A stretch of DNA of 18,360 nt, taken from NCBI GenBank assembly GCA_005880055.1, contig VBJS01000008.1:1-18360 (forward strand). Direction: 5' to 3'. The notes beneath the pieces are model-generated. The model saw only the letters and a program-made list of their open reading frames with translations, was not told the DNA's origin and searched no databases. A program made the position numbers and the translations under genes. Shown one piece after another: positions 6,595 to 12,938 of the stretch. Position 1 is the first letter of the stretch. Each line of letters starts with the position of its first letter. Source of the stretch: Chloroflexota bacterium. Its GTDB lineage: Bacteria > Chloroflexota > Dehalococcoidia > SM23-28-2 > RBG-16-64-32.

Positions 6595-7599
6595 TTACTG
6601 GAACGGTCGATCGATCGGCTCTTTCTGCCCGACGCCGGCCTCGGGGGAAGAAGGCTTTGGGCGCCGGCGCAGCTCCCAGAAGGTGTCCACGACCTCCGGC
6701 AGTTCAACGGCGATGCGGGCGTCGATGCGCTCGATCAGGTCCTCGATCTCGTCAGTGGTGAGGCCGCGGCGCAGCTCCAGCTCGCCGGTGACGAGCAGAC
6801 TGCGCGAGCCGAGCTGCATCGACAGCAGCCGCACGATGTGATCGACCTCCGGGAACGAGGAGACGGTTTCGTGGAGCAACTGCCGGGCCTCCGGGCCGGC
6901 GGCGGCGCCGAGGAGCAGGTGACGCGACTGTACGCCAAGCATCAGCGCGACTGCGGTGAGCACGCAGCCGATGGCGATGGAGGCGGCCGAGTCCCAGGCC
7001 TCGGAGCCGGTTACCTCTGCCATTGTGAGGCCGAGCGCGGCGACGGCGAGGCCGGTCAGCGCGGCGCTGTCCTCGAAAAGGACGGTCTTCGTGGTCAGGT
7101 CCGGCGAGCGGCGGATGTAGCGAACGAGCGGCCAGCCTTTGCGCCGGGCGCCGGCCAGCAGGCTGCGGCAGGCGACGAAGAAAGACGCGGACTCGAAGGC
7201 GGCGGCGAAACCGAGGACGCTGAAGGCGACGGCGAGTTCGGCCGCGTTGCGGTCGTGGGCGCTCTCCTGGATTGCGGTGCGAATACCTTCGTAGAACGAG
7301 AATACGGCCCCTGCGACGAAGATGAAGATGGCGGCGAGGAATGACCAGAAGAAGGCCTCTTTACCGTAACCGTGCGGGTGCTCCTCGTCCGGGACGGTAT
7401 CGGAGAGGTTGATGCCGATGAGAAGAAAGACCTGGTTGACGGTATCCGCCAGGGAGTGCCCGGCTTCAGCGAGCATGGCGCTGCTCCCGGTGACCAGGCC
7501 CGCGACCAGCTTGGCGGCCGCGATCGCGAAGTTCGCGCCCATCGCGGCCAGGACGGCTGTCCTGCTCTCGCTGCCGGCGTCCTGCGTGGCCGTGCTCAT
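6595..7599 (-). CDS. Cation diffusion facilitator (ZnT9-like subgroup)
   Basis: Probable metal/proton antiporter of the inner membrane, 334 aa from ATG 7599. CDF features are the helix AAKLVAGLVTGSSAMLAEAGHS with H48-S-L-A-D52 (site in TM2), the DEEHPHGYGKEAFFW loop, and a fifth helix with E176-D177 (VLFEDSAALTGL) in place of the usual HxxxD. The ED form is typical of the SLC30A9/ZnT9-like branch, so classical zinc efflux should not be assumed. The C-terminal part (about 235-310) is the cytosolic ferredoxin-like dimerisation domain. A TTG at 7635 would add 12 residues. ATG 7599 lacks a clear Shine-Dalgarno, but TAAATT (7611-7616) sits 11 nt upstream and could serve as a -10 box for a nearly leaderless message. 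It converges with the hydrolase gene. Confidence 0.9.
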   Translation of the reverse strand: MSTATQDAGSESRTAVLAAMGANFAIAAAKLVAGLVTGSSAMLAEAGHSLADTVNQVFLLIGINLSDTVPDEEHPHGYGKEAFFWSFLAAIFIFVAGAVFSFYEGIRTAIQESAHDRNAAELAVAFSVLGFAAAFESASFFVACRSLLAGARRKGWPLVRYIRRSPDLTTKTVLFEDSAALTGLAVAALGLTMAEVTGSEAWDSAASIAIGCVLTAVALMLGVQSRHLLLGAAAGPEARQLLHETVSSFPEVDHIVRLLSMQLGSRSLLVTGELELRRGLTTDEIEDLIERIDARIAVELPEVVDTFWELRRRPKPSSPEAGVGQKEPIDRPFQ

Positions 7600-7726
7600 G
7601 CTCGCGCATAAATTTACCAGACTGCAACGCGGCAAACGGCCGGAATGTCTATCAGCGTTCGTCTCCCGCTATATACAGTTAATTGCAGGAGAGCGGCGGA
7701 AAACCGAGTTTGAGGCGGGATGCGAG

Positions 7727-7969
7727 ATGTATGCCCCGGAATTCGACTGGCGAGAAGAACCTAAACGGCTAACCGTGTCGTCGATCCTGCTGCTGCTGGT
7801 ATTCCTGGCTGCGGCGGGATTCATGGTGGGTATGGCTGTCTACCAGCCGTGGATGGACCACAGCGGGCCCCCCACGATGGATGCCCGGACCTATGCCGAC
7901 CGCGGCCTTGGTCCGCAGGCGCCGGCGGCCCCGGCCTCTGCGGCGCAAGCGGCGCCCGCCGGGCACTAA
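7727..7969 (+). CDS. Small single-pass membrane protein
   Basis: An 80-aa protein with no recognised family. A charged N-terminus (YAPEFDWREEPKR) precedes one hydrophobic helix (about residues 17-39, SSILLLLVFLAAAGFMVG), then a soluble segment with WMDHSGPP and an Ala/Pro-rich end (APAAPASAAQAAPAGH). Likely orientation is N-in with the tail outside. ATG 7727 is preceded by GAGGCGGGA. It diverges from the CDF transporter across about 127 nt that include AT-rich stretches (TATATACA near 7673) able to hold promoters in both directions. Amino-acid composition and the clear helix support a real gene, but no function can be given. Confidence 0.55.
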   Translation: MYAPEFDWREEPKRLTVSSILLLLVFLAAAGFMVGMAVYQPWMDHSGPPTMDARTYADRGLGPQAPAAPASAAQAAPAGH

Positions 7970-8070
7970 ACCGCGGCGAGCGGGCAGCTTTCAGCGGTCA
8001 ACTTTCCGCTTTTCCCCCGCACCCCGCACGTCAGGTTAAAACCTGAGCCCCGTGGGGAATCTTGGTCTGT

Positions 8071-8886
8071 TCACTCCTGGCAGGCGCGGCAGAAGTTCGT
8101 CTCGCGGCCGCCGGAGGTGATGGCGGAAATGCGGTGGCCATCGCGCGGGCAGGTCCCGTCCGCCTTGTGGTGCACCCGCAGATGGTCGCGGTACATCTTT
8201 GCGGGCAGGCCCTTCGCTTCCATCAGTTCGGCGACGATCGGTGTTGCCCATTCCATCACGCGCCGGATAGAGCGATACAGCTCCCTTATCTGCTCTTCCG
8301 AGATGTCTGTGCGTTTGCGGAAGGGGTGGAGCCGCGCTTCCCAGAGCACTTCGTCCGAGTAGGCGTTGCCGATGCCGGCGATGCAACGCTCGTTGGTGAT
8401 GATGTTCTTGATCATGCCTCGCATGGGGCTGAGGCGGCGGACGAACTCGTCCTCGGTTAGCTCGGGGCTTAGCACATCGGGGCCCATCTCGCTCCAGCGG
8501 GGCACCTTCTCGGCGAATTCGCCGTCACGAACGAGGTAGGTGCGTCCCATCCGGCGCTGGTCGAAGTAGCGGAGCTCCATGTCATTGTCCAGGCCCAGGA
8601 CCCAGGCGGTCATGGCGGGACGCTTCGCCGACGGCTCGGCGTACTGGTAGCGGCCGGAGAGCATGGCGTGGACGACGAGGTTATCGCCGCACTGGAAGGG
8701 GAAGAGCAGCAGCTTCGCGCGGCGGCGGACGGGGAGGAAGATGTGGCCCTCCAGCCGCTCCTCGAACTCCTCGCGGCCGGCGCGCACCATCCAGGCGATG
8801 GGAGCGTCGACGCGCCTGACGGTCAGGCCGGGCAGGCGCTTGTTGAAGTAGGCGGCGTAACCTTCGAGGTCGGGGATCTCAGGCAT
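8071..8886 (-). CDS. Fpg/Nei-family DNA glycosylase
   Basis: Base-excision repair glycosylase/AP lyase, 271 aa, the usual length. The N-terminus MPEIPDLE provides the catalytic Pro2 and Glu3; the sixth residue is Asp rather than the Glu usual in MPELPE. Lys58 in RRRAKLLLF corresponds to the conserved phosphate-contacting Lys. The H2TH region contains MIKNIITNERCIAGIGNAYSDEVLW with Asn174. The C-terminal zinc finger is atypical: C246-PRDG-H251 replaces the first Cys pair, while C266 and C269 remain, and the loop Arg261 (GGRETNFC) is kept. These differences make a strict 8-oxoguanine (MutM) specificity uncertain; the protein could be a divergent Fpg/Nei. No Shine-Dalgarno is evident before the ATG at 8886. 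The gene stands alone, with 360 nt upstream of repeat-rich sequence. Confidence 0.88.
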   Translation of the reverse strand: MPEIPDLEGYAAYFNKRLPGLTVRRVDAPIAWMVRAGREEFEERLEGHIFLPVRRRAKLLLFPFQCGDNLVVHAMLSGRYQYAEPSAKRPAMTAWVLGLDNDMELRYFDQRRMGRTYLVRDGEFAEKVPRWSEMGPDVLSPELTEDEFVRRLSPMRGMIKNIITNERCIAGIGNAYSDEVLWEARLHPFRKRTDISEEQIRELYRSIRRVMEWATPIVAELMEAKGLPAKMYRDHLRVHHKADGTCPRDGHRISAITSGGRETNFCRACQE

Positions 8887-9246
8887 CAGACGTTACGTTG
8901 TTGCGTTGTTCTGTGTCCCGAATGCCGTTCGTCCCACCCGGCCCGCCCTCGAAATGTTGCTGGGGGACACCCCCAGACCCCCGCCCTCACTGGTCCTTCC
9001 GAGGAAGAACTGCGCTCGGGACAAGGGGAGTCTCTGCGCGTCTCGTACCGGCGCACACGCCGCCCCAGCCTTCCGCGTAGGGGGCCACCAGCGCCCCTGC
9101 CCGGACGAGGGCGTAGGGGCACAGCACACCTGTATTAGCTGCGGGCCTGGCAAAATCGACTCTCATTCCGATAAACGGAGCACCACCGGAGTACCGGGCG
9201 TGCTGGGCCCCTACGGGGTTTGGCGTCACGCAGGCGACGTTTCCTG
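8887..9246. other. Gene-free gap with repeats
   Basis: No credible gene in 360 nt between pheA and the glycosylase. It contains dispersed hairpin repeat copy 2 (8927-8985, with related sequence up to about 9020) and an inverted repeat: GTAGGGGCACAGCAC (9113-9127) pairs at 14 of 15 positions with GTGCTGGGCCCCTAC (9200-9214). The reading frames across it are Pro/Arg/Gly-rich shadows. Confidence 0.6.
8927..8985 (+). repeat. Dispersed hairpin repeat, copy 2
   Basis: Starts GTTCGTCCCACCCGGCCCGC and carries CTGGGGGACACCCCCAG (8960-8976), the same 7-bp hairpin as the other copies but with both outer pairs changed in a compensatory way. A GTCCTTCCGAGGAAGAAC segment follows near 8993, an imperfect version of the second hairpin in copy 1. 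Confidence 0.7.
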
Positions 9247-10089
9247 TCATGCGGGCTGTTCCCGATAGCGCGGGTAGGAGCCGAGGATGCGGAAGAAGGA
9301 GCATTTGGCCTCGACCGCTCTGAGGGCTTCCGCTAGCGGCTCGTCCGTACGGTGGCCGTCCACGTCCATCAGGAAGATGTAGGTGCCGAGCTTCTCCTTG
9401 CTGGGGCGGGACTCGATCTTGGAGAGGTTGATTGCGCGGCGGGAGAACTCCTCCAGGGCGCCGACGAGCAGGCCGGGCCGGTCCTCGACGGCGAAGCCAC
9501 AGGCAAGGGATGTCTTGTCGCGGCCGGTGGGCGGGTGGTCGCTGCCCGCGAGCACGACGAATCGCGTGATGTTGGGGCTGCGGTCCTGGATGCCCTTGGC
9601 CAGCACCTGGGCGCTGTATATCTCGGCTGCTCGCCGCGTGCCGACGGCAGCGGCATTATCGTGGCCCATCATCTCTTCTACAGCCGCTGAGTTGGAAAGG
9701 GCAGCCTCGATCGCGGCCTTCGGGAAGCAGCGCTCGATAAAGCCGCGGCACTGGCCGAGCGCCTGCGGGTGAGCGAAGATAAGCCGCACCTGGTCGGCCT
9801 TCGTCCCGGGTTTCGCGAGGAGGTAGTGCTCGATCGGCAGCGTCAGTTCGCTGTACATGGAGAGCGGGTGCGCATTGTGCACGAGGAGATCGAGCGTCTC
9901 GGTGACCGAACCCTCGAGGCTGTTCTCGATGGGCACGATGGCCTGATCGGCCATGCCCGCATCAACAGCAGCCGCCACCGCCGTAATAGTGGCCATCGGC
10001 AGACATTCGGCGCTGCTGTCGTACTTAAGCGCCGCTTCTTCGCTGAAGGTCCCGGGTGGTCCCAGGAAGGCGAGGCGCTTGGCGGTCAT
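9247..10089 (-). CDS. pheA: Prephenate dehydratase
   Basis: Converts prephenate to phenylpyruvate in phenylalanine biosynthesis; cytosolic. The 280-aa length fits a monofunctional bacterial enzyme. The N-terminal catalytic domain opens with LAFLGPPGTFSEEAA and contains VPIENSLEGSV (residues 52-62), the hinge QALGQC and the conserved Thr-Arg-Phe catalytic motif at 175-177 (SPNITRFVVL). The regulatory ACT domain (about 193-270) carries GALEEFSRRAINLSKIESRP with the ESRP motif (226-229) of the phenylalanine-binding site, so feedback inhibition is expected. ATG 10089 has no Shine-Dalgarno. TATGAT (10099-10104) ends 9 nt upstream, which suggests a leaderless transcript. No chorismate mutase domain is fused, and no aromatic-pathway neighbour is present in the window. 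Confidence 0.96.
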   Translation of the reverse strand: MTAKRLAFLGPPGTFSEEAALKYDSSAECLPMATITAVAAAVDAGMADQAIVPIENSLEGSVTETLDLLVHNAHPLSMYSELTLPIEHYLLAKPGTKADQVRLIFAHPQALGQCRGFIERCFPKAAIEAALSNSAAVEEMMGHDNAAAVGTRRAAEIYSAQVLAKGIQDRSPNITRFVVLAGSDHPPTGRDKTSLACGFAVEDRPGLLVGALEEFSRRAINLSKIESRPSKEKLGTYIFLMDVDGHRTDEPLAEALRAVEAKCSFFRILGSYPRYREQPA

Positions 10090-10098
10090 CAGGGGAAA

Positions 10099-10104
10099 AT
10101 CATA
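10099..10104 (-). promoter_or_regulatory. Possible -10 box of pheA
   Basis: TATGAT (5 of 6 to the sigma-70 consensus) on the minus strand ends 9 nt before the pheA ATG, which would place transcription start at or next to the start codon. No convincing -35 hexamer is found at 16-18 nt upstream. Confidence 0.3.
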
Positions 10105-10141
10105 CTACGTGGCCGCGGGGGAGCGATTTGTGAGCAAGCGT

Positions 10142-10240
10142 CCGCGGCTGTTGTTTGGTCCCCGCCCATCGCCCGGTAGGGACGTGGCGCTTCGCGTGGC
10201 GGAGCCCCCGCGGCTGCTGTTTGTCCCCTCCCATCCCCGC
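10142..10240. repeat. Direct repeat pair
   Basis: CCGCGGCTGTTGTTTGGTCC (from 10142) and CCGCGGCTGCTGTTTGTCCC (from 10208) begin two similar stretches of about 33 nt spaced 66 nt apart. Both continue into a CCC(A)TC-rich block. They lie in the gap between pheA and the RCK gene, directly before the 10230-10303 repeat unit. Confidence 0.45.
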
Positions 10241-10303
10241 AGGATTCCTTCGCGGACGGGCGATTGCGCCACGCTCGGAAGTCTACGCGCTCAGAATGAC
10301 ATC
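10230..10303 (+). repeat. ~73-nt dispersed repeat, single copy
   Basis: Begins CCCATCCCCGCAGGATTCC and ends CGCTCAGAATGACATC. Both end blocks match the inverted pair at 5334-5536, with the same block spacing (33 versus 32 nt) and a divergent middle. It is in the 245-nt gap downstream of the RCK genes and upstream of pheA. Confidence 0.65.
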
Positions 10304-10334
10304 GGAAGGTCGAGACGGGGGTTCGTTCGGCAGG

Positions 10335-11075
10335 TTAGCGATACGGCTCGTAAGGGCCGGCAGGCCCTGGGCGGCCGTATCCGGGATCACTGCTGCCGGG
10401 TTCGGAGCCGCCCGGGGGCGAGGTGAGGATGTTACGGAGCGTCTCTTCGTTCTCTGTGGGGGTGACCGCAAGCACCTCGTCTTCGGCCTGGATCGTCGTA
10501 TCGCTGGTGGGGACGCGCGGCGTGCCGTCCTGGCCGACGAGGAGGACAATGATGGACTGCTGGGGCAGGAGGACATCGCGGATGCGGCGGCCGACGACGG
10601 CGGAAGCGGGCGGGACCTTGACTTCGACGATCTCGAGGCCGCCGCCTTTGAAGGTGAGAAGGCGCATCAACGGGTGCTCCGGCAACTCCTGCTCGATCTG
10701 CGAGAGGATGGCGGCGGTGGCGCTAACGGTGGTATCGATGCCTAGCTTCCGGAAGATAGCCTCGTTCTTGGGGTTGTTGATGCGGGCGATTGTGCGGGGG
10801 ACCGCGAACTTGACCTTAGCCACCTGGCAGGAGACGAGGTTATCTTCATCGTCTCCTGTGACCGCGATGACCATATCAGCGCGGCCGAATCCGGCCACTT
10901 CCATGGTCGCCGCTTCACAGCCGTCGCCCTTGAGGACCACATCGCCCAGGTCCTGGGCGATCCGTTCGCACTTGGCGCCATCTTTTTCGATGACAAGGAC
11001 TTCGTTGTTGCCCTGAATCAACTCCCTAGCCAGGTAGTAGCCCACCTTCCCGCCACCGACAACTATGGCGTACAT
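10335..11075 (-). CDS. trkA: TrkA-type RCK protein (NAD-binding and RCK_C domains)
   Basis: Cytosolic regulatory subunit of potassium transport systems, 246 aa. The Rossmann-type RCK_N domain begins at residue 1 with IVVGGGKVGYYLA (Gly7-x-Gly9-x-x-Gly12), has the acidic end of the second strand (VLVIEKD) and the VIAVTGDDEDNLVS segment. An RCK_C domain follows (about 135-220; LEIVEVKVPPASAVVGRRIRD to IQAEDEVLAVTP). A Gly/Pro-rich tail of about 25 residues is unusual. ATG 11075 is 1 nt after the stop of the preceding RCK gene, with AGGAG upstream, so the two are co-translated from one message. Two RCK proteins in tandem are likely to form a hetero- or homo-octameric ring on a Trk/Ktr-type channel, but no membrane subunit is present here. 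The gene symbol denotes family, not proven orthology. Confidence 0.9.
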   Translation of the reverse strand: MYAIVVGGGKVGYYLARELIQGNNEVLVIEKDGAKCERIAQDLGDVVLKGDGCEAATMEVAGFGRADMVIAVTGDDEDNLVSCQVAKVKFAVPRTIARINNPKNEAIFRKLGIDTTVSATAAILSQIEQELPEHPLMRLLTFKGGGLEIVEVKVPPASAVVGRRIRDVLLPQQSIIVLLVGQDGTPRVPTSDTTIQAEDEVLAVTPTENEETLRNILTSPPGGSEPGSSDPGYGRPGPAGPYEPYR

Positions 11076-11076
11076 C

Positions 11077-11502
11077 TCAGCTCTCCTGGCCTGCCGGCGC
11101 CGGCTGCCTGTCCAGCGTCTCCTTCAGGAGCCGGGCGCCGACGAGGGTGGGGCTGATGGTTTCCAGGCCCAGCCCGCGATATATCTCTTCGCGAATGGGG
11201 TCGTAAATGCGGCAGAGGGCGCGAGAAACGCCGAAGAGGTGCTTGGCCATCTGTGTGGCCATGACGTTGCGGTTATCGCCCTGGGTCACTGCGACGAAGG
11301 CGTCCGCCTGCCCGACGCCGATGCGGGCAAGGATATCCTGGTCGATTCCGTTGCCCACGTGCCGCTTTCCCGAGAACTCCGGCGGCAGCCGCCGGAAGGC
11401 CTCTGCCCGCGTGTCCAGCACCGTCACATCGTGGCCGTCCTGGTCCAGCATCGAGGCGAGCGCCGCGCCGACACGGCCGCAACCCATGATAAAGACCTTC
11501 AC
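11077..11502 (-). CDS. TrkA-N (RCK_N) domain protein
   Basis: Single-domain NAD-binding RCK protein of 141 aa. It starts MKVFIMGCGRVGAALA with the Gly-x-Gly-x-x-Gly dinucleotide loop, followed by VTVLDTR, VGNGIDQDIL and DAFVAVTQGDNRN. There is no RCK_C domain, in contrast to its neighbour. The GTG at 11502 is preferred over the TTG at 11517: GAGGA sits 8-9 nt before the GTG, and that start leaves the upstream uspA stop 4 nt away instead of overlapping it. It is expected to partner with the two-domain RCK protein encoded immediately downstream. Binding of NAD(H) or a cyclic nucleotide is family knowledge; which ligand applies is not visible. Confidence 0.87.
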   Translation of the reverse strand: MKVFIMGCGRVGAALASMLDQDGHDVTVLDTRAEAFRRLPPEFSGKRHVGNGIDQDILARIGVGQADAFVAVTQGDNRNVMATQMAKHLFGVSRALCRIYDPIREEIYRGLGLETISPTLVGARLLKETLDRQPAPAGQES

Positions 11503-11506
11503 TGGA

Positions 11507-11950
11507 TCATTCCTCAATCGCCGAGCGCAGGAGCATGACCTGGCAAGGCGCGTTCTTAAGGACGTATTGTGCTGTCTCGCCCAGTTCGAACTCCGCGAGG
11601 GTCTCCTGGTGGCCTACTCCGAGGACGATAGTGCTGACGCCGCGCTCCACGGCCTCGTCCACGATCGCGTCGCCGATGTCGCGGGCCTGGAGGAGTTCGC
11701 CGGACACCTCGTAATCGAGCGACTCGGCGATGCGCTCGGCGCGACTGAGGACCTGCTCACCTCGTTCTGCCTCGGCCGTCATTTCCGCGTCGAGCGGCAT
11801 GGTCCGCGCGACCTCGATGACGTAAACAGCGTAAATCGTGTTCTTGGTCTTGCGGGCGAGGGAGCAGGAGAGCGCTAGGGCATCGAGGCTGGCCTGCGAC
11901 CCGTCAACCGGCACAAGAATACTTCTTAGGTGAAGAGGACGATAGTCCAA
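11507..11950 (-). CDS. Universal stress protein, UspA family
   Basis: A 147-aa single-domain Usp. The N-terminal strand ILVPVDGSQAS (residues 11-21) is diagnostic. The C-terminal nucleotide-binding loop is GVGHQETLAEFELGETAQYV: it keeps Gly-x-Gly and the LG-[ST]-x-[AS] part, but has His where many ATP-binding members have Arg or Gly. ATP binding is therefore plausible, not certain. The start is TTG 11950, nine residues before the conserved strand; no good ribosome site is visible. It is the first gene of a three-gene operon with the two RCK genes. Usp proteins are often found with ion-transport regulators and may add nucleotide sensing to potassium control. A strong promoter lies just upstream. 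Confidence 0.9.
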   Translation of the reverse strand: MDYRPLHLRSILVPVDGSQASLDALALSCSLARKTKNTIYAVYVIEVARTMPLDAEMTAEAERGEQVLSRAERIAESLDYEVSGELLQARDIGDAIVDEAVERGVSTIVLGVGHQETLAEFELGETAQYVLKNAPCQVMLLRSAIEE

Positions 11951-11985
11951 CTCTTACTCATACGCGGGGTAGCTAACCAGCCCGT

Positions 11986-12015
11986 ATTATAGGAACGCGT
12001 CTCGCTGGCAATCAA
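11986..12015 (-). promoter_or_regulatory. Sigma-70-type promoter of usp-trkA operon
   Basis: On the minus strand TTGATT (12010-12015) and a perfect TATAAT (11986-11991) are separated by 18 nt. Transcription would start near 11979, giving a leader of about 29 nt before the TTG start. The -35 box overlaps the last codons of tmk. Confidence 0.6.
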
Positions 12016-12701
12016 CCTTGTGGCTGGGATGGGAGGCGAAGCGTCCCCAGGGCGGGCTGCATGGCCTGCCATGCGAGGGCCGTGACTTCCTCGCTCGGCC
12101 GTGCCCCATCGATCACGACGATCCGGGACGGCTCTTGGCGCGCCAGGGCGAGGTACCCTTCGTGAACGCGGCGATGGAATTCGAGCGGTTCGCCGCCGAT
12201 GCTGTCGCCCTTCTCAACGCCGTGAGCATCGGCGCGGGCAAGGCCGGCTTCCGGCGGCACGTCGAAGAGCAGGGTCAGGTCTGGGGTTAGCCCTTCCGTG
12301 GCCACGCGGTTCCACCGCCCGATTTCGTCGAGGGAGAGGCCGCGGCCGTAGCCCTGGTACGCCAGGGTGGAGTCCGTGAAGCGGTCGCAGAGCACGATCT
12401 TGCCGGCCTCCAGGGCGGGCCGGACAACGGTACGGACGTGATCGGCGCGGGCCGCGGCGAAGAACAGAAGTTCGGCCTGGGGCGAAAGCGCAGGCGTACC
12501 GGCCGCTGTGCCCCGTTCGAACGTCTGCTTGATGAGAGCGCCGAGGGCCGTGCCGGCCGGCTCCCGGGTGAGGCAGACGGCGAAACCGTTGTCCTCAAGC
12601 AGACGGCAGAGAGCCCGCGCCTGCGTCGATTTCCCGGAGCCGTCGCCCCCTTCGAGGGTGATGAAGAATCGGCGGTGCGGCGAGGACGGGCGCTCGCTCA
12701 T
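12012..12701 (-). CDS. tmk: Thymidylate kinase
   Basis: Phosphorylates dTMP to dTDP for DNA synthesis; cytosolic. It is 229 aa from ATG 12701, which has GAGG just upstream; an in-frame GTG at 12734 is possible but would add an atypical extension. The P-loop is E17-GGDGSGKST26, followed by CLTREPAGTALG (dTMP-binding RExP-type motif), the DRFTDSTLAYQGYGRG segment with the conserved Asp-Arg, TPDLTLLFDVPPEAG, and a lid region with EPLEFHRRVHEGY. All elements of the family are present, so the enzyme should be active. The next upstream gene on the strand ends 237 nt away across a repeat, so tmk probably has its own promoter. Confidence 0.95.
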   Translation of the reverse strand: MSERPSSPHRRFFITLEGGDGSGKSTQARALCRLLEDNGFAVCLTREPAGTALGALIKQTFERGTAAGTPALSPQAELLFFAAARADHVRTVVRPALEAGKIVLCDRFTDSTLAYQGYGRGLSLDEIGRWNRVATEGLTPDLTLLFDVPPEAGLARADAHGVEKGDSIGGEPLEFHRRVHEGYLALARQEPSRIVVIDGARPSEEVTALAWQAMQPALGTLRLPSQPQG

Positions 12702-12787
12702 CCGGCCTCGCCAACGAAGGCGCGTTGTCTGCACCCCGAATTACGAGCGCGGAGGTTTGAGGGCACTCCCCTGGGTCCCGGTCGGAA

Positions 12788-12847
12788 GTTCGTCCCACCC
12801 GGCCCGCCCACGAAATGTTTTCGGGGGACACCCCCGAACCCCCGCCC
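12788..12847 (+). repeat. Dispersed hairpin repeat, copy 3
   Basis: Starts GTTCGTCCCACCCGGCCCGC and contains TCGGGGGACACCCCCGA (12821-12837), identical in the hairpin to copy 1. It shares CGAAATGTT with copy 2. It lies in the 237-nt gap between the R3H ATPase gene and tmk. The rest of this gap (12702-12787 and 12848-12938) shows nothing else recognisable. Confidence 0.7.
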
Positions 12848-12938
12848 GCTCGTCGCTACGCTCCGCTCGGGGCAGAGTTGGGGCTGCGGATTCGTTGTGG
12901 TTTGGGTCATTACTTTGGCGTGCGAGGGGCGGCTCTCG

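Noticed and set aside
6417..6761. Plus-strand 114-aa open frame
   Set aside because: It begins inside repeat copy 1 and continues antisense to the CDF gene.
8893..9153. Open frames on both strands in the pheA/glycosylase gap
   Set aside because: They coincide with a dispersed repeat and have low-complexity Pro/Arg/Gly composition with no ribosome sites.
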